Positions 12,411 through 23,976 of a stretch of 64,000 bases of DNA are shown piece by piece; position 1 is the first letter of the stretch; each line of letters begins with the position of its first letter. The DNA lies in contig CM077596.1 of assembly GCA_039654915.1 (NCBI GenBank), forward strand, positions 5,704,001-5,768,000, in the 5' to 3' direction. The position numbers and the translations under genes are program-made. Source of the stretch: Aquilaria yunnanensis. Lineage: Eukaryota; Streptophyta; Magnoliopsida; Malvales; Thymelaeaceae. Below the pieces are notes generated by a model, which searched no databases, was not told where the DNA came from, and was given only the letters and a program-made list of their open reading frames with translations.

Positions 12411-13230
12411 CAGGGTTAGTATTAAGTCTTTTTCTGTAAGCAAGAGTTTAGCAAATGAAGTGAAGAATAATTTTGCATGTCTGCTTAAGAAATATCAAGA
12501 TGTGTTTTCTTAGAGCTATGAGGATATGTCTGGCCTAGATCCAACTTTAATTTCTCATACTTTGAGCATAAGGCCATATATGAAAAATATAAAGCAACAA
12601 CAACGTGTTTTTCGCCTAGGAATAGAAGTCAAGATCAAAGAAGAAATCATGAAACTCTTGAAGGCTAGTTTCATCAAGCTAATTCAACATCCAACTTGGT
12701 TGGCAAATATAGTGCCAATATTGAAAAAGAATGGATAACTTTGAATCTGTGTTGATTTTAGAGCTTAGAACAATGCCTGTTCTAAAGATGATTTTCCTCT
12801 CCCAGGTATTGATATATTGGTGGATGCAATTGCAGGGCATGAGCTATTTTCTTTTATGTATGAATTTAGTGGTTATAACCAGATCATGATGGCACCTGGA
12901 AATGCAGAGAAAATGGTTCTTCAAACTTTATTTGGGAATTTCTATTACAAAGTTATGCCCTTTGGCCTAAAGAATGCAGGAGCAACTTATCAAAGAGCCA
13001 TGACTACTATTTTTCATGACATAATGCACGATATAATAGAGGATTATGTAGATGATATTGTCACCAAATCCTAGAACGAGAGTGATCACATTGCACTTCT
13101 TTGTTATGTGTTTGAGTGATGTCGCCAGTAGAAAGGAGATCGATGTGGATCCGGTGAAACTTGAGGCTATCCATAAAATGTCACCCCCATTAATCAATCT
13201 CAGCTGAAAAGCTTCATTGGAAAAATTTCT
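12411..13230 (+). pseudogene. Tat-lineage reverse transcriptase (degenerate)
   Basis: Pol of an older gypsy element, entered directly after the chromovirus 3' LTR, so the chromovirus landed inside it. Readable blocks: YEDMSGLDP, a KEEIMKLLKASFIK-like finger region, SNIVP-type NIVPILKKNG, ICVDFRA, FPLPGIDILVDAIAGHE, MPFGLKNAGATYQRAM and the catalytic YVDDIV near 13048-13065. Stops interrupt it at about 12736, 12770 and 13074. The motif set (YEDMPG, DAIAGHE) is that of the Tat/Grande group. The upstream half and 5' LTR lie outside the window. Confidence 0.85.
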
Positions 13231-14250
13231 TATGTTTGCAGTTCATTCCAACACTGGCAGAAGTTACATATCCTTTTCAGCTCTTACTTAGAAAAAATGT
13301 GTCTTATGAGTAGGGAATAGCGCAACAATGAGCTTTTGATCAGGTTAAGAAAATTCTCACTTCATCAACAACTATGATCATGTTAATCAAAGGTAAACCT
13401 ATGTATCTATATTTGACTGCTACATCCAATTCTTTAAGTGCTTTGCTAGCACAGGATGTTTATGGTCAAGAAAGCCCAGTATACTTTTTAGTTGTGCTCT
13501 TCATGGCAACGAGAGGAATTATCCTTCAATTGAAAATATTGCTTGGCCTTTATCTTCGCTACTCAAAAGCTGTGACATTATTTTCTTGCACATAAGGTGT
13601 TCTTGGTTACAAAATCTGATCCATTAAAGTATCTTCTCACCAGTCTGACTTTATCTGGAAGGACAGCCAAGTGGCTACTCATACTTGGTGAATTTGGCAT
13701 CACTATTATAGCTCCAAAGGCAATTAAATCCTAGGCATTGGTGGATCTACTTGCTTATTTCCCAACCTCTGTTCCTGATAGGGAAATAGTCACATCCCTA
13801 GAAGACATAGCGGAGAGAGTTTTGCATGGCGAAAGAACATGAAGAAGAATGACAACTTTACTTTGATGGACCAGCAACAATGTCATTGGGTGATGCAGGT
13901 ATTGTCTTGGTTCCTCCCCATCAAGATCCTCAATCTTATTTTATAATGGAGTGTGAGATCATTTCATTATCATTCAAGTTAGGTGTTCCTTGCACAAACA
14001 ATCAGGCAGAGTATAAAGCTCTAGTGCTTGGCCTATTTGTAACATTAAAGATTGGTGTGATGAATTTATGTGTGTATGGTGATCCAATTCTTGTTATCAA
14101 GCAAACTAATGGTGAATTTGCAATCAAAGAGCTTACATTGGCTCCATACCGATCCATTATTCAGAAGTTAATGAGGTGATTCACACAAGTCAATTGAAGC
14201 ATGCATCATGAGCATCAAATTGTCATGCTGATTCATTAGCAACTTTAGCC
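13230..14250 (+). pseudogene. Tat-lineage tandem RNase H domains
   Basis: Two RNase H regions in series. The first (about 13230-13700) has weak motifs around the segment open at 13374-13595. The second, a dual or 'archaeal-type' RNase H typical of Tat elements, begins near 13862 (YFDGPATMSLGDAGIVLVPP-like, 13880-14179) and carries CTNNQAEYKALVLGL with the expected Glu, then VYGDPILVIKQ with the third acidic position. It ends in a frameshift at about 14179. The extra RNase H is the diagnostic feature for this lineage. Confidence 0.85.
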
Positions 14251-14369
14251 AGTAAGGCTATTTTGTCAGTAAAGGAGGATATTGTTCAAATTCCTATTTT
14301 GCAGCATACTCATTCTTATCCTTTCTATGAGGTTTTCCATTCACTTGATTAACAAGAGGTTGATTGGAG

Positions 14370-15990
14370 AATAGCTATCAGAAATAAGCTATTGGAATCT
14401 ACAACAAGTGATGTTGGAACATTAAAGAACTTCATACTAATTGGTGATGAACTTTATTATCAATGTATAGATGAAGTTCTTTCATATTGCATGATAACTA
14501 AAGAAGCTAAATTTGTATTAGAGAAGGTTCATGAGAAATGGTGTGGGGAGGAAAATATATCTTTCTATCAGCTACTACAACGCATAGGCTATTATTGGCC
14601 TGAAATGGCTAACGATGCTAATGACTTAAAGAATTGATGTTCTACTTGCTTTCATCTACCAGATGCATTGGAATGTCATTTTATCATTTAGGCGGGAGAT
14701 TAGCATCATCCTTATATTGATTATCTCCAAAATGGAATCCTTCCGGCACAATATAAAGATGCTTGCCAGATCAAGAAGTGTTCTAAGTGATTCTTTCTTA
14801 AGGATGGCATATATTATTGAATCTTTTTTCATGGGTATCCATTAAAATGTCTCACCAAAGAAGAAGGCAGCCAAGTCTTAATAGAGATGCATGTAGGTTC
14901 CTGTGGAGAACATCAAGCTAGCTGGAAGTTATATCATCAACTCTTAGATACCAGTTATTACTGGCCTACCAAGGATGATGATGCACTTACTTATGCCCAA
15001 AATTATCTTCGATGTCCACTCTATCGTGCTATTATTCATGCACTGGCAATCAAATTGCATAGCATGAATTGACCTTTCATACTTGGGCAATGGATCTCAT
15101 TGGACCTATCAATCCGCCATCAAAAGGATTTGTCTAAATCTTAGCAACTACTGAATGTTTTACTAAGTGAGTGGTAGCTATAGCACTAAAAAAAGCAACT
15201 GGCATAACTATACAAATTTTCATCAAAGAGAATATAATTTGCCGATTTGGAATTCTAATAAGAATACTCTCTAATAATGATAAACCATTTGTCAATTCTT
15301 AAGCACGTGGGATACTAGCAGATTATGATATTGATCATGTTAAGTCTATGGCCTATTATCCTAAGGGTAATGGTTAGGCAAAAGTAATGAACAAGACCTT
15401 ACTCAAAGTTTTAAGTAGAATGGTTCATGACGATTATTCCTTATGGGCTAAAATGCTTCCTTTAGCCTTATGGGCTTATCGTACTACAAAGTGTAGTCCA
15501 ATAAAGGCTACACCTTTCTCACTTGTATATGGATTTGAAGTTGTTATTTCAGTTGAAGTAGTTATCCCATCGACACATTTGCCACTTGATTTTGGCCTTA
15601 ATAATGATACTCAACTTCTATTGGATTTGGAAGCTTTAGAAGAGCGAAGAAATAAAACCAATTCAAATCTTCTTCTTTATCAGTGATTTTTTAGTACAGA
15701 TTACGATAAAATGGTGAAAAAGATAATGTTTAGAGAGGGGGATTTGATGTTGCATGCTACTGAGCATATCAGACGTGGTTTGCCAGCTCCAAAATTTTCT
15801 CCAAATGGGAAGGGCCATATATTATCCGTAAGGTCAATGAAAGTGGATATTGCCAACTTTTGAACCCAAATACAATTGCTATAATCTCCCTAATCAACTT
15901 CTAATTCATAGAGAAGCTCTATTGAGGCATTTGACCATGTTTGGTGCACAAGTGAGCATGAACGCAGTTCAAAGAATAAGAGAAGTTCCA
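14370..15990 (+). pseudogene. Tat-lineage integrase with two zinc modules
   Basis: There are two H-H-C-C-like modules. The first (about 14390-14665) reads VHEKWCGEE...IGYYWPEM...CSTCFHLPDA. A linker with YIDYLQNGILP follows, then the second module (14887-15040): MHVGSCGEHQASWKLYHQLL...YYWPT...LRCPLY. The catalytic core follows with DLIGPINPPSKGF, LSNNDKPF, AYYPKGNG and KVMNKTLLK. ORF 15387-15686 carries the conserved ALWAYRTT and KATPFSLVYGFE. Stops and frameshifts abound. The double module looks like a known arrangement of some Tat polyproteins, not a local duplication. Confidence 0.83.
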
Positions 15991-16002
15991 TCATTATTTT
16001 AG

Positions 16003-16385
16003 CCCTCTTTTAGTGAATGCAGTGAAAGCACTGTATATTGAAATGAGATATCAATCTCATATTTCCTTTTTAGAGAATGCATTAGAAAAATTTTTATAGT
16101 TCTCTCTCAGCGAATGCAATAAGGGCATTATTCATTGAAATGAGATGTCGACCTTTTGCTTCCCTTTTAGCGAATGCATTGGGAAGATTTTTATGGCTCT
16201 CTCTCAGCGAATGCACTGAGGGCATTATTCATTGAAATGAGATTTCGATCTCTTGTTTCCCTCTTAACGAATGCATTGAGAAGATTTGTATGGCTCTCTT
16301 TTAGCAAATGCACTAAGGGCACTATTTATTGAAATGAGATGTCGATATCTTGCTTCCCTCATACCGAATGAATTGAGATGGTGTC
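16003..16385 (+). repeat. 97-bp tandem repeat in Tat 3' region
   Basis: About four imperfect copies begin at CCCTCTTTTAG/CTCTCTCAG-type blocks at 16003, 16102, 16199 and 16294, spacing 95-99 bp. Each unit has two half-units around CGAATGCA(C/T)TGAG, one followed by GGGCATTATTCATTGAAATGAG and the other by GAAGATTT. Tandem repeats between pol and the 3' LTR are common in Tat/Ogre/Grande elements. Confidence 0.9.
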
Positions 16386-16600
16386 TCTATTGTTTTTCTT
16401 TGAACAAATTAAGCTAACATTGGAGTTCTGCCAAGAAACCAAGTAAGTAATTTTATTATTTAAATTATTGTGTTCATGCCAATATTGAAATAAAAGAGGT
16501 ACATGCCTCATTTTTAATGAAAGAGAAAATTTGTTTGATAAAAGTCAACGAGACAAAACTAACATCTAGGCATTGCCTAACAACAAAAGAAAAAGGCAAA
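16386..16600. other. Spacer between Tat tandem repeats and antisense ORF
   Basis: AT-rich, no coding signal. It links the last repeat unit to the 3' end of the antisense reading frame. No terminator or promoter element could be assigned. Confidence 0.4.
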
Positions 16601-19600
16601 AAACTTGTTTTCCCTAGCAGAAAGTGGGAATATGTCCCTAAGAGAAATGATCTCGTACATGGCCACTGATTTTGTTGCTATTTTTTTCTCCTGGTCTTCA
16701 AAAATTTTCTTTGTTTCGGCTAAAGAACTAATCTCATTCTCCACAAATGCTAATTGAGTAGTTGAGGAAGCTTTCTCTTTCTCAAGATGCTTGAGCTTTT
16801 GAGATATTAGTTACTTCTCATCCTTTTATCTTTTATAGCTCAAGCTGATGATTCTCTATTGAAATTGCTTTTATCACTTTTTGGATGATAGGTTGCAACT
16901 TTCCTAACTTGAATTTAGAATCTTCAAGCATATGCATGGGAAAAATAATGCTATTTTGTTTATTTTTGGCCCATCATGAATAGTATATGAGAAAAAAAAA
17001 ATCATCTTGGCATATACCTTAAAAGCCTCATTGGCTTCAAATATTTCCTCAGCTGATACAATGCAAAAATGTTTTTCCAACAATGCTAATGCATTAGCCA
17101 AAGTGCTAAGCATTTTTTACAGATTTCTTTTGCTTCGAATCTTACTGGTAGAAAAGAAATCACCTTCTACATAAAAAATGACCTATAGGTAATGATACTG
17201 TAACTTTGTCACTTGAATACCATAAAAACTCAATAAGATCAGCTTCTGCAGCAATACTTATGTCCTCCGTCGAAGCTGGGAGGAGGAGTAGCACGGGGTA
17301 GTAGATTAACATTATAGCCAAAGGGCAATAGATCAACCTTATGGCCAAGTCGTGAGTCCATGTCAATACTAGTATTTGACTCAGGCGGCAAGTTTGTGGA
17401 CTGCATTAACTTGTCTCCTTACGAAATAGAAGAATTCTAACTGAGTTTTGCAAGTGATTTGTCAACAATGATTTGCCTTTTACTCACTCCATGTTTTAGT
17501 CTTAACCTTGAAAAAGCAATCTCTAGGGCAGATGATAATACCATAAGTGGTGTTTATGCCTGTGTCTGTTTTAAAACAAAAAACCAGAGAGAAGGTTGGT
17601 TTGTTTGAATGAAATATCAATAAGTAATGGTGTAAAAAAATTTTGACCTACACAGTAGCAATTGGAGGCGTATCCTCACAATCATCCAAGGGTACATTGA
17701 TATTATCTTCTTTAGTCTCCAAATTAGTATCAAGGTTAGTCTTAATTCAGGGCAAAAAACTTCAGCGTTATTTTCAACAGGCCCTTCTGACTCTGCAAGC
17801 TTATTACAGGTTTCAGCCTCATTATCAACACTTTCTACTTCAATGTTATCATTTGATCCTTCAGCCTGAAATATATCCATGTATAAGAAAAAAAAAGCCT
17901 ATAAAAGTGTTAGGGGGTTACATCAATTACCTACAGATGGATCACCATTTTTTTGGTTTTCTTAATGGCTGACCTCTCACTTAAGCATGCTGGCATCTTT
18001 TTTCCTTTACCTGAAGTGGGAGCATTTCCTTTGTTATGGAATAATCGTAGAGAGATACCATGATCATCCACAATAAGGAAGGACTTGGTTATGCCCTCAG
18101 CCTATCTTTTGAATTCCAGAAAAGTTTCCTTGGTAGAGGAGAAGTGAGATAACCATTCAGGATTCCAGTAGTTACGCTTCTTTATGCTTGGAAAGTATAC
18201 ATTTCTCTCATGTGGCTTATTCGTCGAGGCACTCATAGTAAGAAACTGAGCCTCACTTTGCTGGATTGTCATATCCTTGAAAAGCCTGCTAGTATCACGG
18301 GAAATTCCTTGGTCATATCCAAATTGTATGGCCACCCGATGTGGATTATAAGCAACTAGCTCCTTATTTTTGGACAATATGGTGATGGGTGGACATTCAT
18401 CAAGCCGACTAACATGATCGAACGTGACCATGTGAAGAACAATGGAGCATTGTTTCCCTTTTTTTCTTCTTGCTCCTCAATAGTTCTTATATTTGCCATG
18501 TAGCATTGTCTTGGATAGAAAATCGCCAAGGAGGCAAACCCCTTTATGTCAGTCAAGTAAGGCTGGAAGACAAAGGCTGACTCTTCAACAATAGAGAATA
18601 AAAGATTGCTCGGAGGATGATTGTTCCAAGCCAATGCCCGAAAAGGATTCTCTTCTATGCTAGTGACAAATTGAGGGCTACAAAACCTAAATCTCTCGTT
18701 GAGGAAAAGTAGTAAAAACACAAAGTCTATTGATGTCACCTGGTCAAACCTGCTAAAGATGTGTTAAGGCATTGAAATTACCAAAAATTAAAAAATTTTA
18801 AGAAAGTGCTAATACTAGTTCATGGAACAGGATAAGGCATACGAGTACTCATCAAGTCTATTGTATAAAGAGCCCAAGTATAATGGGCCAAGTGCCAGCT
18901 TTCCTCTGTGCTAAATTGATGAAGAAAAGAAAACCTCTGGCAGAGACTCCATCTTCAGTTGTGCCAGGCAAAAAAATTTGCACACCCAGAATGCAAGAAA
19001 GACTTTTCTTATTTGTAACTGTAATTCACCCTGTCCTCGGCAATTATGGAGCCATTTGTGTCTAATTACCTGAAGTAAAAATTTAGCCATATATCATAAA
19101 GGCAGAATTTGGCCTTGATTTTTGTTGCCTTCTTGGCCTCGCTAATATCCTCCGTTAAGCTCTTGTAAAGGTGGGCTTGATCATCGGCCAATTCATCTGA
19201 CATGACTTCTGCGCCAAAAGTATTCAGGGCTAAGAGAACTTTTACACCTTCTAAAGTAGGTGTAAAATCCCCCCAGGCTGTGAAAAAGGTATAAATATCA
19301 ATATTCCACCTTGTGAAAAGATTCCTTCATATTGAGACCTTATTAGAAATGTGGCAATTTAAGTCCCATGATATTCTGATGGCATGAATGATATAGGCAC
19401 CTTTGAAAATGTCATAATACTTCTTATTGTGAAAAATTTTGTCAACCCATTCCGACTAGCCCACAACATATCTATTTGGCACACCGAGTCTAGTGTTTCA
19501 GAGAGGTACTTTTTTCCTTTCATTCTTTAATCGTAACATTGACTTTGGTGGAATGAATTTAGGCGGGTCAAGACTATCCTACACCACAAATTTCCAACAA

Positions 19601-19813
19601 TTAGGAGATAGAATTTCTCTCATTCTTCTAGTTAGGACAAAAATTATCTTCAAGAAATGTTGGGTCAATCTAATTTGTCTCATCTACTGGTAGTGGCAAA
19701 TGCCCATTACAATGAGCCAATGGTTTAGGCAAATTCTTCTATGTTTCTTTGTTCATCTTTCTTTTCCTTTTTCTTGACTAGGTATGTGACTTTTCCTCTT
19801 TTGATTGAACCAT
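16600..19813 (-). pseudogene. Antisense plant mobile domain ORF carried by Tat element
   Basis: On the strand opposite to pol, starting at an ATG at 19813 (MVQSKEEK...). The frame shifts several times but reads as an aminotransferase-like plant mobile domain (PMD) protein. It shows FTAWGDFTPTLEGV then an LLALNTFG segment at about 19200-19290, KFCLYDIWLNFYF-like at about 19090, FRFCSPQFVTSIEENPF and WNNHPPSN at 18600-18690, YNPHRVAIQFGYDQGI at about 18300-18345, and KRNYWNPEWLSHF near 18150. The C-terminal part (about 16640-16910) is Glu/Lys/Gln rich with coiled-coil character. Stops and shifts exclude function. Grande-type Tat elements are known to carry an antisense ORF in this position; the PMD assignment is my reading. 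Confidence 0.72.
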
Positions 19814-20330
19814 GATGATAACTACAATCAAATAAGTACAAAATATAAATTATTTATACTCTATAAATTCATGCAAAGTGCTATGTTTAATAATTATGCC
19901 AAACACTATTCATTATAGCATTCCTAAGTATTGTTCTAATTGTTTTGTACTAACATGTTTCCCTATTTCAAGCTTTTGTAAAATAATAATAATAAGGCCT
20001 AAAGGCATTTTTGGTCCCTGAACTTGTGTGACACGGACATTTAACCCCCTCAACTTGGACTCAGTCTTACTCTCCCCTTGAACTTACAAAAATAGGACAT
20101 TTTAACCCTTTTGGCCCCATGTGCGCATCATGTATTTACTCTTAACGCTGGCTGCTCTTAATGATTTTGGCGATGTCAACACCGATCAATGGCCTAACTC
20201 AGTGAATCCAGTGGCTTGCTCTAGCTGTCGAATACTAACCCACCTAGGAAGGCAAGTTGCAGTGTTGTTTCTGCCCCTCGAATGGCTAAATCGACAAATG
20301 GGAGTAGGGTGGCATTCGAATTGAACTCAA
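19814..20330. other. AT-rich spacer and dispersed-repeat-like segment
   Basis: After the antisense ORF start the DNA is AT-rich. From about 19998 it carries a segment with TTTTTGGTCCCTGAACTTG and ACATTTAACCCCCTCAACTTGG, a style of sequence common at ends of non-autonomous plant elements. I could not find a matching inverted end, so no element is called. The 3' LTR of the Tat element was not recognised here. Confidence 0.35.
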
Positions 20331-20823
20331 GTCTTCTTCCTCAAAAGATGTCTCTAGCAAGTTCATTGCCACCGTGTACAATGTGACTTTTAGCTCTTGC
20401 AGCCACCGCCTTGCTTCCTCCTCTACCCCTAAAATTGATGCTGCCGCAAGAATGCCTGCTCTGTTAGCTTGTTGTGCTTTGATTTTCTGCTGGTTACCCT
20501 ACATGTTTTATTTCACATCAAGTGGATTGAAGATAGATTTGGCAAAGATTTTGCTCCCTTAATTTATAATGATGCAGGTTTCAAACATTATTCATAGAAT
20601 TATTAAAGTTATTTCTATGTTCATGTAATAATCAAACGGTAACATCTATCCTATATTTTTAATGCATATGAATCATTTCATGCTTCCCATGCAATTGGGC
20701 AAAATGTAGTGGTGGAATTTGTTTATTTTGTATTTCTCTATTTATTTATTATTGATTGAAAAAATTTTATTGACCGTTTGATTATTCTATATTAGACGAT
20801 ATCAGATTTAAAATTTGGGGCAG
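20331..20823. other. No gene recognised
   Basis: A 62-codon ORF at 20374-20562 has no recognisable family. The remainder is AT-rich. Nothing else is supportable. Confidence 0.4.
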
Positions 20824-20989
20824 TGAAAAATAAAAAGAAAAAAAAAGATATATTTGTAAAAAAAAAAATTTAAATAATTATCATAATTTTTTTATACTCA
20901 ATAATTAAATATATTTAAAAATAAAAAAATATAATAATTATTTAAATTTTTTGTTTTACAAATATATCTTTTTTTCTTTTTATTTTTCA
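20824..20989. repeat. AT-rich inverted repeat (hairpin)
   Basis: Left arm 20824-20881 and right arm 20933-20989 are near-perfect inverted copies, for example TGAAAAATAAAAAG... against ...CTTTTTATTTTTCA, with a 51-bp AT loop. A transcript could fold into a long hairpin. It may be a decayed MITE; no clear target duplication was found. Confidence 0.75.
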
Positions 20990-21029
20990 ATATTTTATTA
21001 TTATTTTTATTCTTTTCAAAAACTTGTAG

Positions 21030-22690
21030 TGAAATTTTAAAACCACTATTCCGCAAGTGCATGGTGGATGTGTAGATGGGGTGAGTGAGTATCGTTCCCA
21101 CGAGGATTGATTAAATTGATTGCCAAGTACCACTACTCAAAGTAAACTTTAGCTAAACAATCAAAGTTGGATGAAAATGTAGGCAACTTAAACAAGTGAC
21201 TAAACTTAGCTAAATGGAATACTATTAACCTAGAATGCAAGTATGCAATGTAAAAATTGTAGTTTTTATCAAATCATGAAAGAACACTTCCTACAGGTTC
21301 ACTACTTGTCTTGATTTGTTGGTGAACTTAGGTGAGTGGGTTAATTTCCAATGTATGTTGATAAAGTTATTCAACTAAATTCTTACTTTTCCAAATGAAA
21401 GAATTAATCTCTCTAATCTAAACTTAATAAGGATTTCCATCCGATTACAAGCTTAGAAAGAGGCATTAGAGCTCAATTTACCTTTACCTAATGACATAGA
21501 CTAATTTTCCAACAAGTCCATAGCCATTAAATTCTTCTCCTAGGTCCAATTACTTCTAATCCTTTCTAAGAGTTTAGAGGCAATTTATAGTGCAACCAAT
21601 TGTGGCCATCAACTAGCTAACACAACATTATGCTCAAGAGAAGAATAAACATACATTTAGTAGAAAACTAACATCACATAATTCATCTAACATAATCAAT
21701 CCAAGTAGCTACATCCATAGAAAGTGCAAAAGAAAACTACTCCATAACTAAATAAAACATAATCATGAAAGTAAACATAATAACATCCATGAGAAATTAC
21801 AAGGAAGATAAAAGATTAAACCCAAGATGGCTAGAAGCTCTTGAATCCAAAGTCTCCAAGCTAGTCTTCTTGAGCACTCCAAGTTAGTCTCCTTGAGCAC
21901 TCCAAGCAATCTCCAAGCTAGCTCTAATGGTGACCAAGAAAAACTAAGAAAAACTAAGAATACTAACTATGATGGATATGGAAAAAAAACTAGTTCTAAG
22001 AAGAGAAGATGAAGATGAAGCCCCATTCTTTTGCTAGGTTCCAGGTTCTTCTACTCCTTGGAGATGTCCCTTTCACTCACCAAACCATTTGGATAGAAAT
22101 CTTTGGCCAATAGCAAGCTTGAGTTCAAATTTGAGGTAGGGGACCACTTTCCCGGGTGACTGGTGCCTAGGCCTTAGGAGATAGTGCCTGGGCGCCTAGG
22201 CTGCCAGGCTCGAGGATGCTCTAGCGCCTAGGCCCCAGGAGGGGGTGCCTAGGCGCCTAGGCCTCCAGGCTCGCAGGTGCCTGGGGCCTAGGCCTCAGGT
22301 GGCGCCTAGGCCTCCAGAGTGCGTTTTTTAGGCAGTGAGCTTTTGTATTGTGGCGCCTAGGCCTTGCTCTTGGGGCATAAGGCTCACAGTTATGATTTTC
22401 GTTGAGTTTTGCATTCTCGTTTTTCGTTCCGCTCGTCCCGGTGCCATTCCAATACTGTGGTCCGCTTCTCCAACCTACAAAATGAAGAATCAAAGCAAGA
22501 ATTGGCCAAAAATATTGAGTGATAAGATAGAAAATTGTAGTCAAAGTTGACAAAAATTCAACATATTTGACCACAAAATTAACATTTATTAGGCAGGAAT
22601 TTTAGTTCAACATTGTAAAGGGATGATTTTAGGGAATTTTGGCTTTGTGGGCTCGGAGCAAGACCTATTGGATTTTTCAACCAACCCGGT
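21030..22690. repeat. Unclassified dispersed repeat with GCGCCTAGGC cluster
   Basis: Starts near CCGCAAGTGCATGG and GTGAGTATCGTTCCCACGAGGATT, a sequence signature I know from many plant genomes as repeated non-coding DNA, family uncertain. The middle is AT-rich, with repeats of CTCCAAGCTAG/CTCCTTGAGCACTCCAAG at about 21840-21930. At 22150-22360 lies a GC-rich cluster built on GCGCCTAGGC. No ORF has coding features. Confidence 0.5.
22150..22360. repeat. Cluster of palindromic GCGCCTAGGC motifs
   Basis: At least six copies of GCGCCTAGGC or GTGCCTAGG/CCTGGGCGCCTAGGC in about 200 bp, interspersed with CCAGGCTCG and CCAGGAGG blocks. It is strikingly GC-rich against the surrounding AT-rich DNA. 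The ORFs through it on both strands are by-products of the low complexity. Confidence 0.8.
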
Positions 22691-23976
22691 AGACCCAGAA
22701 GCCCAAAAAATAGCCTTTACTCAAAGATAACCATTACACTTTTCTCTACCATTGATCTAAAGACAAGTTGCGCAATCCTATGCGTCTAACTTCCCTATAA
22801 ATAGCTTTTACTTTCCTTGTTGAGATGAGGCAATTTTTACAATCATTCCACCATTTAGAGCTCTCATACTATTTTATTTCTCCCCCACACCCTTACTTGC
22901 TTCTGCCAAGCTTTTTATTCGATATAAATTACTACTTCATTTTGCCTAACACTTCATTTTTGTCTGTGCTATTATTTCTTATTTCACTTGAGATCTTTTC
23001 TCCTGTCTATTCCCCTAAGTTTGCCGGGTTGCTTGCTCCTCCTCCCTGTCGGCCCCTAATCATCTTCTTTCCCTTTTGTGTGTAACAATTTGCCCTCTTC
23101 TACAAATAACCCTCACTCGCGCTAAGCATCAACAAATGCTTGTTGATTAGATTCTAGACTTGTGGTTAAAGTAAGGGCGGAAATAAGTCAAACCCCTTGT
23201 TGAATAGTTTGAGAATTACCAACTGAGTATCACGAGTCTTAGACCGAACTCAAACTACAACTAAGAGATAATATTTGAACCGAATTGTTATCAAGCCTAA
23301 AAAGCCATTAAAAAATAATATAGTACTATAATATAATTATTAAAAAAATCTACCTTAAAATTCCTAATCCCTCAAAAGCGAGCTCAAATCTTGAAGCAGG
23401 CTTGAACCGAGACGAACTTGAGCCCGAGCACTTTCAAGCTCTTTGAACTCGAGCTCAAGCTTAGCTTCAAGCTTGGGATGTTCAAACTCGACTCAACTTG
23501 TTTTCACTCTTAGTTGAAGTGATTAAACTTCTCCTCAATTATGTCAGAGGCTGAGCTTCACTGGCAGGGGAGGAAAACTTTTTGTCCAAGATATATGCAT
23601 GGGACATTCTCCTAGATAGCAACCATTGTTTCGCTCTACCCTCCCACTCAATCGAATGTTTTGCATGGATTACTAAAGTTTTCATCATTGCAATTGGTGC
23701 TAATGCAAAAAACACAGATGAATCTAACTGTGATTTAGATTAGAATCATTAGACTTAACAATTGTATCAAGAACAGAAGAAAATAGGAACTGCACTCTAT
23801 AATACAATGTGACCAAAACAATTTTAGGCTTACTATGACACAACTGGCATAGAAACCCAAAGCATAAGCCCTAAAGAAGCAAGGTGAGAAAGTTTGACAA
23901 CCTAAAATAAGTTCACAGCTAAAAGAAGAACTACAATTTCAAAATAAATAATTCCTATTCCCAGCATTTATCTTAC
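22691..23976. other. Intergenic; possible LTR fragment and AGCTCGAG-type repeat
   Basis: CTATAAATAG at 22795-22804 is a good TATA box followed by a T/C-rich leader, as in an LTR, but no LTR ends were identified. At 23360-23510 the sequence is rich in GAGCTCAAG/CTCGAGCTC blocks, a common dispersed plant repeat. 23520-23976 flanks the 3' end of the HOP pseudogene. No intact gene is seen. Confidence 0.4.

Noticed and set aside
14392..15072. Tandem duplication of the integrase zinc module as a novel rearrangement
   Set aside because: The two modules differ strongly and are joined by the YLxxGILP-type linker found in some Tat polyproteins, so it appears to be the normal arrangement.
12411..15990. 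Integrated pararetrovirus (caulimovirus) copy
   Set aside because: The RT is followed by a dual RNase H and an integrase with zinc modules, which pararetroviruses lack.
22257..22574. 105-aa Pro/Arg-rich ORF (minus) over the GCGCCTAGGC cluster
   Set aside because: Its composition reflects the repeated motif; no start context or homology.
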